A DNA stretch of 64,000 bases, taken from positions 44,258,963-44,322,962 of the forward strand of contig CM064421.1 of assembly GCA_032690845.1 (NCBI GenBank). Reading direction: 5' to 3'. Source of the DNA: Eleusine coracana subsp. coracana (taxonomy: Eukaryota > Streptophyta > Magnoliopsida > Poales > Poaceae). The notes beneath the pieces were generated by a model. It saw nothing but the letters and a program-made list of their open reading frames with translations, searched no databases and was not told where the DNA came from. Numbering within the stretch: position 1 is the first letter of the stretch; each line of letters begins with the position of its first letter. This document shows, piece after piece, positions 1 through 13,123 of the stretch. The translations under genes and the position numbers were made by a program.

Positions 1-632
1 ACGACGGGGACCGCATCGACTGCACGCGCATGGGCGTCGGCGGGAAGGCCATCCCGCCCAACATCGACAGGGTCTCCGGCATCGAGAGTGACGCGCTCTT
101 CATCCTTCTGGTGGAGAAGGATGCCGCCTTCATGCGCCTCGCTGAGGACAGGTTCTACAACCGCTTCCCCTGCATCATACTGACGGCCAAGGGGCAGCCG
201 GATGTCGCCACCCGGCTGTTCCTGCGGCGGCTCAAGGTGGAGCTGAAGCTGCCGGTGCTTGCGCTGGTGGACTCCGATCCATACGGGCTCAAGATCTTGT
301 CAGTGTACATGTGTGGTTCCAAGAACATGTCTTATGACAGTGCCAATCTGACGACGCCGGATATCAAGTGGCTCGGCGTCCGGCCAAGCGACCTCGACAA
401 GTACCGGGTGCCGGAGCAGTGCCGCCTCCCCATGACTGATCACGATATCAAGGTGGGGAAGGAGCTGCTTGAGGAAGACTTTGTGAAGCAGAATGAAGGC
501 TGGGTGAAGGAGCTGGAGACGATGTTGCGCACTAGGCAAAAGGCTGAGATACAGGCCCTCAGCTCGTTCGGGTTCCAGTACCTCACCGAGGTATATCTGC
601 CTCTCAAGCTGCAGCAGCAGGACTGGATTTGA
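1..632 (+). CDS. SPO11-3: DNA topoisomerase VI subunit A (SPO11-3/TOP6A3), 3' partial
   Basis: This is the C-terminal ~210 residues of the Spo11/TopVI A family; the reading frame is open from base 3, so the start and the N-terminal part lie outside the window. The Toprim fold is visible: the acidic motif LLVEKDAAF, then DSDPYG, which gives the DxD pair that binds magnesium. The frame ends in KLQQQDWI, which I recall as typical of plant SPO11-3 rather than the meiotic SPO11-1 or SPO11-2. The catalytic tyrosine domain is upstream and not seen. In plants this subunit works with TOP6B in endoreduplication and cell growth, and the rice gene is linked to stress tolerance (family knowledge). No intron interrupts the visible part. 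Family identity is secure; the paralogue is assigned from memory. Confidence 0.93.
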
Positions 633-1474
633 GAACTCTTCTGTGCTAGGTACTGACTGGATATTGTTCATGCTTTTATCTGCATTTCTGTGTTTGTTTT
701 GTTAGGTTCATTGAACGATGAACAGTAATAAGTAAATGAAATGCTCTGGTATGTTCTCCAGCTTATTAGCGCATCTCACCTAGTCACCTAATACAAATCA
801 TAGGCATTATGCAGCAACTAAGCTCTCAGAATTTTCAATTGTTATGTAGGAGTTACCTAACTTCGCCGTACCTGATTTCGTGTTCCTGATTACCCGTTTC
901 TGGTTGCAACATTTTGTTATACCTGATTTTTTGTTTCTGATTGCAGTTAGTGGTAGCTTCTTTAGTGAGGATGACCACATCCCCGTTTCAACATTATCAA
1001 GAAATTGATGTGAAGACTTTGCTAACTAGCTCATCTTTACTAGCTGTATGGGCTATCTTGTATTATTTATGTATGAGCATCAGCTGCTGTTTTTGTTTAT
1101 TTCTGCTAGAGATCATGGATCAGTTGCTACCGGATTTGTGCTAAAAGCTTGTACCACAACAGAAAAAAAAAATGAATGTTAGAACTCATAACTATCACCT
1201 GACATTTTGTCATTGTAGATGCTTCAAAATTTCAGTCTAAAATACATCAAGGATGAGTGATGCAATTAAATTTACAGAACAAATATTGTGACGCTTCTGT
1301 ATCTGAAAGTTGTGGCAACGTAGACTCTATTGGTTGCCCTGTTAGTAAATCTTTTCTTGAATCATGTTGTTTGCAGTCACCAGGAGCAGTAACCAATTTT
1401 CATATGTACATCATCCAATCCTAGGATGTGGCTGTACCTGTGCTAGTCTCGGAGATATAAACAGACCTCCCCCC

Positions 1475-1505
<31 letters not shown>

Positions 1506-1516
1506 GTCAAGAAATT
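633..1516. other. Spacer between convergent SPO11-3 and PPR genes, with a C27 tract
   Basis: No gene is supported here. It should hold the 3' UTRs of the two tail-to-tail genes. A run of 27 C at 1469-1495 is followed directly by ten A (1496-1505), only about 20 bp past the stop codon of the PPR gene, so it falls in that gene's probable 3' UTR as G27 in the transcript. Confidence 0.6.
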
Positions 1517-4500
1517 TCACTGAGCAACCCTCACAGTTTTCTTCCTCAGCCAATGATTCAGTGAGTTTATAGTGATTTTTATCACTCCATGTGGTCTCCT
1601 GGCAAGATTTTTTGATGGTTGCACTAAATTATTCCTAGATTTAGTTGAAGCATTGGGTGTTGATGAGATAGGAGGACGGCTTCCAGGCCCAATCAAAACT
1701 TCAAGACCCAGTTCATCCGTCAAAACAGCCACTATTGCATGTTCAACGTCCACGGGACTAGTTTGAACTTCACTGCTTGATGCCTTCTCATTACCAGTAA
1801 TGATAACCACATCATCCTGAACTGCTCTTCCTACTCAAGTTTAGGAGTAGAGAATTGTCAACTAGAAACTTAGCAGTACAAGTTTCAATTAGAATACAAA
1901 TAAAAAAAGGGCAGCTCTTGTTACCTAGTATATAATTCTCTTTTATCTTCCGGAGAACAGAGAGAACAACAATGCGAGCTTCAACCTGTGCAGTCGATAA
2001 TTAAGCATACAAATTAGAGAGTATATGTAATGACATATCCCTGAAAGTTGGAATTATGTTCAGCACACATATTGTTGAGTCTGTGCTCGTAACTTATATG
2101 CAGCTTTTGTGTTTCCCTTCAAAAGAGAGAAAGATCATATTCATAGTAAATAGTGTGTCAATTACCTTTGAAAGTCCACGGACATCGACAGTTTGGTTTT
2201 GATTGATATCATCTTGCAAAAATGTTGCTACTTTCTCAAGCAAAATGTTGAAGGATTCTTTCCTGTTATGATTTAGATCCAAATCATAAAAATCTCGATT
2301 GCCATTGCCACTGGATAGAACTCCTTCACACCACTCAACTATTAGTTCCTTGAGATAGTAGTCGTTTGCTTGGTACCTGTTATGGGGACACCGTACAGCT
2401 AAATACCAAGAAAACATATACAAATATCCTATGTAGACTATGCACTTCTAATATTTGCCAATAAGACTAACATATTGTCAACATGTTTCATACAAAGCAA
2501 CCACAGAATTAGCAGTAAACAACCCAGGCACCTAACCTACATATGATATTACCACATTCGGTTTTCATCATGACAATATTCTTAGCCTAAAAGTAAACTA
2601 AAAATGTTGTCCTAGCCTAATATGTTTAAAAATCTGAAGGGTACAAATTTTAGGCTTACTGTTGGTGATGATTGTAGCTTGAAGGAAATTTAGTGCACAT
2701 TATTATGTCACAGATTAATGAAAAACCATTGTTGTATATTTGAACATTATAATAGAAAACCCTTTTATCTTATGAAGGGAAAGATAGGCTTTTATCATTG
2801 AATCTTTGGTAAACTGCTCTCTTCTCAAAGCAGCAATCTTTTTTTTTTCTCGAATACGCAGGAGAGTTGCGTATCTTTGTATTAAGGAGGGGAAAAAAAC
2901 AGTCCCTTACAAACACCACCACCTCACTCTGAAAAGCAGTAATCTAAAAACACGAAAGGCAAAAGCATTTGTTGACCTCCAAAGGGTTCAAAAGAAACAA
3001 TGAACAAACGTCATCACATACCCTGCTTTCCTCATTTCCTGATAGATGGCTAAGCATTGTTGGACTTCTTGTAATGATCCATATTTGTTGCGTGCTGTCA
3101 GGAGAGTTTTATATGTCACCTGAAAATGATATATAAGCCAATTTGACATGAATAGAATACTTGAATATTGACAGTATAAGAAAATATAATATTAATGTAA
3201 AAGGGATGTATGGAAAATCATGCAACCATACCAAGCATCATATCTTACTGTTTCATATTAACAAGCTATGGACAATATTAACCAAGGAATCAACCCTGGA
3301 CAATATGACACCAACGAGCAACAATGCCCCAGATAAGAATTTCAGAATCTATAGATCACAATAGTATAAAAAGTTTATATCTCTGTACAAAGTCCCAGAT
3401 GCTGCCCAGTTCCAAATAGTTCATGGAGCAGAACAATAGATGTTAACTCCAGAACATCAAATTCTATTAGTCAAAAGGAAGAGCAAAGCACAATGTTTTG
3501 TACCACACATTTAAAATAGGGACTCACCAAATTTGGTTTCAGTTGCTTTGTTTTCATTTCTTCAAACAAATGCAAAGCCATCTTCAAATCTTTGCTTTCA
3601 ACACATGCCTGGAGGAAACTGTATCATAAGCTTGCTGCCGACTCATAATTTTAGAACTAACGCGAATGTGAACAATGACCTGAAGCTTGACCAAGTTAAC
3701 TAGATTATCTAGTAACCAACCTTAATTGCAACAGTATATGCAGCGACATTGAGCCTTATTCCAACACGCTGCATTCTTCTGAGTGCCTGTGCCAAAAAAT
3801 AAGAAAAAATGGATACCATTATTAGTTTAAGATTCCCATTTCTTTTTCAAAGGAAGAGTTCCTTTTATCATTGGAAACGTATTATGCACTAAAATAATCA
3901 TAATCCATATATTGTACAAGGACGTAAGCAGCACACTCTTTCTATCTAAACATAGTCATATTTGACTATGTGGGAACTATTTCATTGGTAAGCCATAATT
4001 GTAAATTGGGATGCACTGGAAAGCAATGCTACATTGATAGAGGATCTTCTGCCACAATTGAGAACAAAATAATGAGTAATATGTCTGTGGAATGCAAAGT
4101 AATATGCACTGTTGCTACAAATGTTGGTAGGCTTGTTTGCCTACAAACTCTCCAGGCCATTTTATTGTACTAATCAAAGCAGTTCTTATCTAGTGGATGT
4201 CCATTAAATATTTAATTGTACTGGCTTTTGGTCTAGCGAGGATTGACAGGTCTCTAGAGTGGAATACTTCAGCACAGGGTGACGAAAAGACCATATCTGG
4301 ACGCTACAACAGGAAATATCAGGTCAAATTTTATAGAAGCTTATGGTGTGCACAGAAAATAACAACATAAAGCCTTGAGACCAACCTGAATAGCTCCATT
4401 CCTGTTTCGAGATGAACCGTAAATATTCATGAGAGTAGACCAGCTAATAAGGTCAGGGCAAAGGCCGCTCTGCCTCATCTCATTCATTACAGATTTTGCA

Positions 4501-7500
4501 CGTTCACTGTTAGTGCCACAGGCCTTCATCAAGATGTTATAGGTAGTAACAGTAGGCCTAAATGAAACCACCAGCATATTACCACTATAACTTGAATGCT
4601 CTCTACGAAAGGTCATACTGTCATCAATGTTTCTTTTCTCTTCAGGAGATAAGGATATCTTGATTCCAGATTCCTTCCAGCTATAGAACAACCGGAAAGC
4701 TCTATCATATTGGCATGATTTCACACAAGCAGTAAGGATAATATTGAAGCAAGGGGCAGTAGGTTGACAGCCATCCCTTGTCATTTCTTCAAGAACCTCT
4801 ATGGCACGATCAACCAGACCAGAATTTGCATAGGCATTGATTAATGATGACCATGTAACCAGGTTGAGACAAACACCAGCTGCTTGCATATCTTCTTTGA
4901 TTTTGGAAGCCATCTCACACATTTTTGCATCTGCAAACACCTGGAATTAAAGAGAAAAGAACTTTGGAAACCATGAAAAAGGCAAAAGGTATGACTGAAA
5001 TAGGAGCAGCCTGATACCTTCATCATTGTACTATACGTAAAAACATCTAACTTTAAAACACCATCACATTCCTTTTTCTTCGTTTCCTCATAAATTTCTC
5101 GTGCCAAGTTGAATTCTCTTGCATTGCAGCATGTCTTCAGGAGTATGTTATATGTTGTCAAATCAGGAGGGACGCCAAGCTCCTGCAAATTAATGGAGTA
5201 AAGATGAGCATAAGGTTGCTGTGCATAAGCCTGTACAAGGGAGAATGAAGGAAAAGCATAACCAAATCACATACCGTATATAATATTTCTTTGATAAATT
5301 AAAACAGCCTGAGCAAGAATACAAGAACAAACAAGAAAAAGAAAAAGTAGGGATCTCAGATAATAGAAAATGAGAAGCAACGCTTACAGAAGGGGGATGC
5401 ACGAAGAAAGGAGTTTATCATGATGCAATGGAATCAATCTCTGGAATCTAAAATAACCTACCTATGAACAACAACAACAGTAAGGTAGAAGATGCATTAC
5501 TTGCATATGTTTGTAGACTGAAAAGTTGTAGCTGAAACTATGAGCATTCACATTCATAAGGCTGTTGAAGACGTATGCATTTGGAGTAATCTTATCAGCA
5601 AGCAGCCCCTGCATAACAGTCACGTATATAAGTGAAGGCGGGAACCTGCCTCCTACATTATTAAAACATTGATTTGGCCAAACCAGCTGAACTCATGATT
5701 ATATTTTACTGTCATGCTATAAGTTAGACAATCCTATTTTAGGATTCCTGGATAGAGGAAAAGATGTGGATTATGATGAAAGAACATTATAACAGGAGGT
5801 AATGATTTTATACCTTTTATGATAATTGATAAAAAGCTATACCTTTTATGCAAAAACTTGACTCCTACGATTAGTGATAAAGAAATAAACTCAGATAAAA
5901 AGGAAATTAATTATGCTTATTTCAAATTTTCAATGAAGTCTCGGCACTCAGCCGACATGGTGAGTAGTACTGAATATCTAAACTAGGGATAAATTGAAAT
6001 TATGGTCCACAGAGATATCTGGTACCTCGAATATAATTCGAGCCTGCACGGAAGAACCACAATGACCGCATATATCAATGATACTTCGGCATGCAAACAT
6101 ATTGATGCCTCCAATCTGGCTCTTAATAGCTCCGAAGACTGTTAGAGCATGTTTCAACACCTTTCTTTTCCCAAAAGCTTCCATAGTATTGCATAGTAAA
6201 AGTTGGGAATGAGGGAAGATGCGTGCATACCTAAATGTCAGAAAGCAATGCTTCAGCAGGTATCAAGACTGCCAGAAAGAGTATAAAAATTTTAAGCCAT
6301 CCCAAGTAGAAAGTTCAAGAATGATATTATTATATAGTATAGTAAAAACTATGAGCTTATTAGTGATATGAAAAGCAATGCTTGAACAGATATCAAGACT
6401 GCCAGGAGTATAAATTTTTTATATCATCCCAAGTGGAAAGTTATAGGATGATATTAGTAGACAGTAAAAACTCTGAACTGATTAGTAACATGTGTTGAGA
6501 AAAATCGAAGCTAACACAAGAACATTCTAAGCAACCAAAGTAACAAGAAGCTGTCGCCATTTATTCAACTACAAAAAATAAAGATTAGTATGATCACCTT
6601 ATTGCCATATCCGGGTCACGCTTCCTGACAAATATTTTCAATACATCCATTGGGTCCACAATGCTTTGAACGAAGAATCCATATTCTAGACAAACAAAGA
6701 ATAAAGAAAAAAACTTAATGATTGAAATTCAAACTAAATTAATATTACAAGTAAATTACCAAGTTTAAGATGGAGGAACCCATAAAGAAACATTACATAA
6801 ATAACATTGTTTTATAATGAGGTATGTACATCAATGAAGATGGACACCAATAAAGATGGCAAAAAAAAAACTCCACCAATCACATGAGGAAAAAAACAGT
6901 GTCACTATGGGCATCGACATGTGTATCCAAAACATAGCTCTCACCAGTAATTTCTAATATAATGTAGTTCTAAACATAAAAAGGTAAAGAGAAGTATTAT
7001 GAAACTACTTTTAATTCTACTTGTATCATTTTCAAATGCTCAAACCCAAAATCAATAAAGAAATCAAAGTTTAGAATCTGACACTCAACCCAAACCAAAT
7101 TTCCTGCACATGTAGGGAATATGACTATATCACGCAGGTAAGTGCCACACTGCCACTTCAGAAATAATTAAATTGCATGTGTATTGTAAAATAAAAGTAT
7201 AACACAATCCGGGGACAGCAAGCAAGTGTCATCGGTTTTGTCATTGTCATGGGCCTTTTAAGAGTCAGACCAAGTTTACTCTCAGCAGGAACATTATGTT
7301 GCTACCAATTCACTAGAGATTCACTGGGGAACTAAAACAGAAAAATAAACGCATGCTTGCATGAAATGTGAAACTGTTATTGTATCAATTAAGAAGGTAA
7401 AAATGACAGCCTTTATATAAGTGTGTGGTGATTATATGAAATTGATCAGCGCACTGTGCTGAAGTTAGCATCCAAAGCACAGTTTAAATATATTAGCTAA

Positions 7501-8208
7501 ACAACAGCCAAATGACTCAATCAATAAATATATTAAAGTAGTAAGATTGGTGCATCTAAAACGAAAACTGCTAGTTAAATTACGCAACATTGGCTGGTGA
7601 ATATTGGTGCATCAGACTGTTTTTCGCAACCCAAATCGCGACTAATGCACAACTGCATCAACTGACTGAAGACGCATAAACACCAAGAGGTTGGAGGCAA
7701 CATTACGAGCTAGGGCCTCGACGACCTCGACGAACTGCGCCATGCGGCGCTCATCCAGCAGCACCCGGCAGGCGGCCCCAATGGCATCGGAGGCTTCACT
7801 GTCGAGCATCCCAGCGGCGGGCACGCCAACGCGCTCAGCGTCGCGGAAGAAGTCCAGCACGTATTGCAGGCCGCAGTCGCGGAGCGCGGCGACGACCCCG
7901 CGGGAGAGGAGGCGGGCGCTAATGCGCGCCGCGAAGCCGGGGTCGTCCCCCGCGGCCGCGCGGAGGCCCTCGGCAGCGAGGAGGAAGTCGCGGAGGCGGC
8001 CAGCGGCCGCGAGGTTGGAGGCGACGCGGGCGTAGTATTTAATGGCGGCCGGGTCGCGACCGACGCCGACATCTGAGAGGAGCGGGAGCGCCTTAGCCCT
8101 GGGCTTGGATTTAGTGTTCGGGCTCGAGGCCGCGGGGTGCGAGCGGCGACGGCGGCGATGGGAATGGGGCGGTGGCTGCGGGGAGGAGGAGGTCATGGCC
8201 AGCGCCAT
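1517..8208 (-). CDS. Chloroplast-type pentatricopeptide repeat protein, At5g02830-like (12 exons)
   Basis: PPR protein, predicted to bind RNA in the chloroplast. Exons on the minus strand, 5' to 3': 8208-7707, 6685-6598, 6230-6026, 5608-5501, 5182-5018, 4940-4386, 3786-3721, 3608-3528, 3119-3022, 2376-2166, 1985-1925, 1830-1517. The splice sum is 2454 nt, giving 817 residues, and every junction keeps phase. The first ~55 residues are Ser/Pro/Arg-rich like a transit peptide. PPR units show in the middle, for example PDLTTYNILLKTCC, LVTWSSLINAYANSG, PTVTTYNILMKACG and DLISWSTLMNIYG. After about residue 623 a non-PPR C-terminal region (NDYYLKELIVEWCEG, then an L/V-rich tail ending near NHWLRKK) matches my memory of At5g02830. 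A second in-frame ATG lies 12 bp downstream of the chosen one. Exon 1 is very GC-rich and the others AT-rich, usual for grasses. The RNA target is unknown. Confidence 0.9.
2827..2945 (-). mobile_element. 5'-truncated LINE-like 3' end inside a PPR intron
   Basis: A T10 run at 2839-2848 (a poly(A) tail read on the minus strand) is followed by a conserved-looking block starting CTCGAATACGCAGGAGAG. The piece is bounded by 13-bp direct repeats, AAAGCAGCAATCT at 2827-2839 and AAAGCAGTAATCT at 2933-2945, which differ at one base. Poly(A) tail plus a long target duplication indicates LINE-type retrotransposition. It sits in the intron between exons 9 and 10 of the PPR gene, in the same orientation as the gene. 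Confidence 0.7.
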
Positions 8209-8601
8209 GGCTGTGGAGCGGCGGAGTGGGGAGTGGGATTGGAGCAGGTGGAGGCAACGGGCCTCCCTCCCGGTGTAAGGAAATTTTGAGTGGCGCCGAT
8301 TTTTCTTCATTCGGATAGGCAGCTGATACGGAACTCTGAGTCTCTGACAGGCAGGCTGCAGGCAAAATCGCCGTCTGCCGCAGCGCCACACCCAACGGAT
8401 GCCCAAGATGGCGTTGACAGTGTAACGAATTTGGGGGTCGTTAATCGCAGGACCAAAGTTTTTTTTGAGGGAAGAGCATCAAGCGTCCACGCTTTGATCG
8501 CGTTGAACATCAAGCATCCAACAATCTACAATCTCAACTTGTGTCACCATGTATATCTGATTGTGATTCTTATAAAGTTTAAGTAGAGCATGTACTATGT
8601 A

Positions 8602-8932
8602 TTAGGGCCTCCACAATGATTTTGTCGATAGACAAGTCTTGCCAGTGGAGAAGATAGCAGAATATACCATTTTATTTATTACACGCTGCCTGAAAACTAC
8701 TATGGACATAGTTGTATATAGTTTTTTATTAGCGGGTGACTTCTTATTAGCGGAGAAAAATTAAGAGAGGACAAATGTAGGACTCACGAACCTAGTTATA
8801 GGTAGTTGATGCTGTCGTAGGTAACTCTAGACACTGTTTTATTTTGCAGCATAACATCAGAACCTAAATCAATCACTGCATGTCATATTAAACCGTAAAG
8901 TTAATATACAGTGTCTATTGTGGAAGCCCTAA
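8602..8932. mobile_element. 331-bp MITE with 16-bp terminal inverted repeats
   Basis: The left end TTAGGGCCTCCACAAT and right end ATTGTGGAAGCCCTAA are inverted copies with one mismatch, and each side is flanked by TA. A TA target duplication fits the Tc1/mariner type. No coding capacity. Confidence 0.7.
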
Positions 8933-8936
8933 TATA

Positions 8937-9233
8937 AGAGCAGCTCCAATAGTTACATGAGTATAGTTGTATATAGTTGGAGGTGAGTTCAACAAAAGAT
9001 AGAATAACTTTTAACAAACTATACTAGTACGTTCTAATTTTATTATTTTATTTCAATCTTTTCCGTTTAGATGTAGCGTTGTGAAAAAGAAAAAAAAGAA
9101 CAAAGTAGGACCCGTGATACTTAGTTATAGGTATACGCTTACAGAATGCATTGTAGTAGTTAACTTCCTACTATACCGGTTTTATAGAAATGGCAGTGTT
9201 AGGTGGCACCATAACGCTACATGTGGACACCCT
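8937..9233 (+). repeat. MITE-like repeat, copy 1
   Basis: It starts AAGAGCAGCTCCAAT and is similar along its length to the unit at 9931-10244. Shared internal words include TTCCTACTATACCGGTTTTA and CACCATAACG. The GAGCAGCTCCAA end is a common terminal sequence of non-autonomous grass DNA transposons. Confidence 0.6.
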
Positions 9234-9508
9234 ACGAGCAACAACAATGTATGTTACCTAAGTTGGTATTAGATGTCAGTTATTGTGTCAGACGGTAGTA
9301 ATTGTTACAGTTATCACAATGCTTATGTTCATAGAGAAGATAAGGTGGGCTCTACTAAAATAAAAGAATGGTCATCGGACTCAACCGTCGGCATTCCTTC
9401 CTGCTAGAAGAATTGATTCTTTATTTATTTATGTCAGTTTCACTATACAGAAAATGTTCTTCATTCCCATATTATCGACTATAGCATTACAACCCAATTG
9501 TAGTTCTT

Positions 9509-9876
9509 AGAGCACCAGCAAGGTGAGAACAAACCAACCATAGTCCTTGCTGACGGTTCGACGATCGAACACAACACATTATGGACATCGAACCGTAGGG
9601 AGGAGAGAGGAAAAGCGACGCTTCAGTTTGGTTCGATGTGGGTTCAGTTCGGTTCGATATTTAGAGAATAAAAAAATGGAATTTAACACTCTAGCTTCTA
9701 CCGATGTGTTGCATGTTACATGTGTCTTCTATAGCTGCAAAATAAATATGTTTTGTTAAATACTAGTCTCGGGTCCCACTACATTGGAGTGATCGAACCA
9801 TAAACAAAATTGAACAAAATCGATTTTGGCTAATCGAACTTTGCTATTCGGTTCGAACCAGCGTTGCTGGTGCTCT
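9509..9876. mobile_element. MITE with 13-bp terminal inverted repeats
   Basis: AGAGCACCAGCAA at the left end is matched by TTGCTGGTGCTCT at the right. The interior carries several scattered GGTTCGA / TCGAACC words in both orientations. I could not define a target-site duplication. Confidence 0.6.
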
Positions 9877-9930
9877 TACCGTCTTTCACAATGCTTACCA
9901 CCCGTCAGCGCATCACATTGTGATCGTCCT

Positions 9931-10244
9931 AAGAGCAGCTCCAATAATTGTATGAGTAAAGTTGAATATAGTTAGAGGTGAGTTCAATAAAAGATAGGGT
10001 AGCTTTTAACAACTATATCAGTGGGTCATAATCTTATTATTTTATTTCTTCTTTCGTCTAGATGCGACAGCGATGTGAAAAAGAAAAAAAAAGAATAAAG
10101 TAAAACCCATAATAAATGATTATAGGTATATGCTTACAGAGAGCACTGCAGTAGTAACTTCCTACTATACCGGTTTTACATAACAGAGCAGTGCTGGGTG
10201 ACACCATAACGTTACCTGCCTAGGTCATCGGTGTGGAGACCCTA
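9931..10244 (+). repeat. MITE-like repeat, copy 2
   Basis: Second copy of the unit at 8937-9233, with the same left end and the same order of internal blocks. It carries a few extra bases near its right end. Confidence 0.6.
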
Positions 10245-10718
10245 ATACATGCTGCATGCTAGAGTGGATAGTCAAATGGTGCAGTTGGACAGACATACCC
10301 CCGATGGTACTTCTTGATGACTTCATGCAAATCCTACCGATCTTTACGAAATCACGAGCAAATCAAAGCACGGTACCAGATACTCATGGAACTTTGTCTG
10401 ATATCCGGATTTCCGGACAAGACTACAAACGAACCAGACAACCCATTTTCTTCTTGTTGCCGATACCCAACTACCCAAGGCGTGACGGTACTCTCCTACA
10501 GCAAGAGCCACACACTGTTTCGCGTCCACGCAAGCAACCGCGCGTGCGGCCCCTCTCGGCTCTCGCTGTCGCCCGGAGGCTGCACGGCTCTTCTCAGCCA
10601 CGCTGCCTCTCCGCACCGGGATAAGAGAGGAGCCGCGCGGCGAAAGAAACAGTAGTGAAAAAAAGATCTCGGGTCGGAAGGCCTGCCTAGTTGGGGGAAT
10701 CTAGGAGGCGAGACGACC

Positions 10719-12812
10719 ATGGATATACTGCTAGGTCCCGGGAGATTCTTGGCGCGCCGGCCTCCCCTCGCGATCGTCCCTCGCTGCTCCAAGGGCACCC
10801 CGGGTAAAGGCGGCAGAGACAAAGGTAGCTACTGACTCTCAGTTTCCTCTTTCCTGCGCCTCCTTTCAGGTGTTCGATTAAATGTCGCGTTGAATTACTG
10901 GATTAGCACTAAGCCTGTTTGCTCTATGTTCGTAGCGTCATCGTTTAGGGATAGTTGAGTCCCGTAATCGCTTCCGGACACTGGATCGTTTAGGGCAATG
11001 ACATCTTCTCTATTGATGTGCCATGCACTGAGCTGAGGTGCGATATTTGCTTCAGTTTTCTTCCAAACAGGGCGCTGGTTTCTATTGCTGTTTGAGAATC
11101 GTAGTTCATCATTTGTGTACGTCTGGGTTTGAAAACAAAGAATGTGACACAGTAACAATGTGGATTCTCCTTATGTTGGTTTTCCTTCTGAGTGAGTCTG
11201 AGAGTTTACCTCAATTTGACAGGGCACGAAAGGCTGCATCCTGATCATAGTCATTTGGTCCTGTAATATTGGATGATGCACTAGTACAGACTTCCTTAAC
11301 CGTACTGCAAACACTTCATTGTCAAACGCAACCAATATGCTTAGTTTGTAGTAGAGAACATAGTATATCTTATTTCAGGATTTTTTTTGCAATCGAGTTC
11401 CACTTGTCCCTTTTGGAGCTAACCCATTTCGACAGAAGTTATTTATTGTCGGATATCGGGTGTTGAGTAGTCAATGTTGGTCATTTCTGTCACATGTCCA
11501 TACATTTGAATTGGTGGATAGTGGTCGAACCATTTTGGTCCCCTTGTGGTGGTAATTCTTTTTAGAAAGAAACATGAATCCGATTATACTGATGATGTTT
11601 TTTTTTTTAATCTGTGGTTCTGTACAACTTGCTACGCGCTAGGGTTAGTATGTTGTTGCTGTTCTGCAAATGGGATCGAATTAGTTACACGGGTACTAAT
11701 CATTTGCATTTCAAGAACATTTTGTTATGGTTTCAACAAGGATACATATAACATATGAGATCCCATAACTTATTGTTGTATACTTGTATCTAGTATGCAG
11801 TATATAGTAGTGTCCTGCCGCATAATGAAACAGTGTTTTAAAAAAAAAAACATATTCCTAGTCCTTCCATAGGAAAACAGGAAAGAAGATCCAGTTACTT
11901 TCAGGCCAGTTCCCTAGAGTAAGTTTATTTCCATTTGCGCAGCGGGGGCTTCCCTCGCTAAAGCTTATTTCCAAATTTTTTTCTGTAAAAAAATTCCATT
12001 ACGAATCCTTTCCATGGTACGGAAACTATTATGTAAACAATTAGCAGATGAAGCATCATGCAAATTGGTCGATGCCCTGGAACAAAAAGATACCATGAAA
12101 TATTTGTTACAAGCAGATAGCTGAATTGGAAGTAGATAAATTATTACTTCAATGAACTCCAAATACTATTTGTTTTACTGCTTGTGCACCTTTGGCTGAT
12201 GGGGGCATTTGTTGTAGTGTGGCATAAAAAAACAAGAATAGTCTAATAAACTCATTCTTTTTGGACAGGGGTGAAATATGGCCCTCGTTTTTACTTTCAA
12301 TAGTATCCAACTAAACACCTATACTTGATAGTACTAGAAGAATTTCCTTAATAGTCATATGGATCTGACATGCAATGCTCTATTTGATAAGACTAAAAAT
12401 CTTGCGGTGGGTGGGATTAAATGATAATTAACAGAAAGAAATGTCACTGAACGAAGGACAAAAAGGTGAACTTTCAGTGATCTATTTGTAGCAAGGTTAA
12501 AAGAAAACTATGGTACTAATAACCATTTCATGCTCTTGCTTGTTAGGTGACACATCTACTGACTGGGATAAGGCTTGGACTACGTTCAAAAATAAAGGGA
12601 AAAGGACCCTTTTTTCAGACTTTTCACCAGACAAGTATGTGAGCTGGAACCCACGGCGCAGCGAGTATCCCTTATCAGAAGAGGTGGATCCAATCAAAAG
12701 AACTGAAAGGTCTAACTTGATGTTGTGGACAAGTCCACAATTTACCTTGGTGGGGGCGATTATCATCACCTTGACATTACTAATATATACACTTATTGTC
12801 CCAGCCAAGTAA
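10719..12812 (+). CDS. Conserved 123-residue predicted plastid single-pass membrane protein (2 exons)
   Basis: Function unknown. Exon 1 is 10719-10824 and exon 2 is 12547-12812, split by a GT-AG intron at phase 1; the sum is 372 nt. The first ~35 residues (MDILLGPGRFLARRP...) are Arg/Pro-rich with few acids and look like a plastid or mitochondrial transit peptide. The middle is polar and looks conserved, with WDKAWTTFKNKGKR and the words YVSWNPRRS, YPLSEEVDPI and RTERSNLM. One hydrophobic helix (about residues 99-120, FTLVGAIIITLTLLIYTLIV) precedes a two-residue tail, so it is a C-terminally anchored protein after processing. I recall close relatives in other plants but cannot name a function. 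The start is the first ATG giving a transit-like leader. Confidence 0.8.
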
Positions 12813-13071
12813 CTGCAGAAGTGACAGATAGGTACCCAAAGATTCCATTGGGAAGTTTGTATTGTACTTTTTTTTTTTGGTATGATATCAGTTATAGATG
12901 TATTTCTTCAATTTACAAATTACAGTTAAGTAGATCATAATAGTCCATTCCATCCATTTTAGAGGTTTCCTTTCACTTTTATGTGAATTGGCTGCCCTTT
13001 ATCCCTCCACTATAACAGAGAAATACATAGATTAGGTAGAATAATAAGTTGATCAGTATTTAATAATCGAA

Positions 13072-13123
13072 GAGGCCTATCCCAACTTGCTTGGGACTAA
13101 AAGGCTTTGTTGTCGTTGTTGTA
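13072..13123 (+). mobile_element. Au-type SINE 3' fragment
   Basis: CCAACTTGCTTGGGACTAAA followed by GGCTTTGTTGTCGTTGTTGT matches my memory of the 3' end of the plant Au SINE. The tRNA-like 5' half is not visible, so this is a truncated copy about 260 bp past the stop of the 123-residue gene. Confidence 0.6.

Larger units (their letters stand above)
8209..10718. other. MITE-rich spacer between the divergent PPR and 123-aa protein genes
   Basis: No coding gene is supported. The stretch holds the 5' ends of both flanking genes and at least four small transposon-like units, listed separately. Open frames here lack any recognisable domain. Confidence 0.6.
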
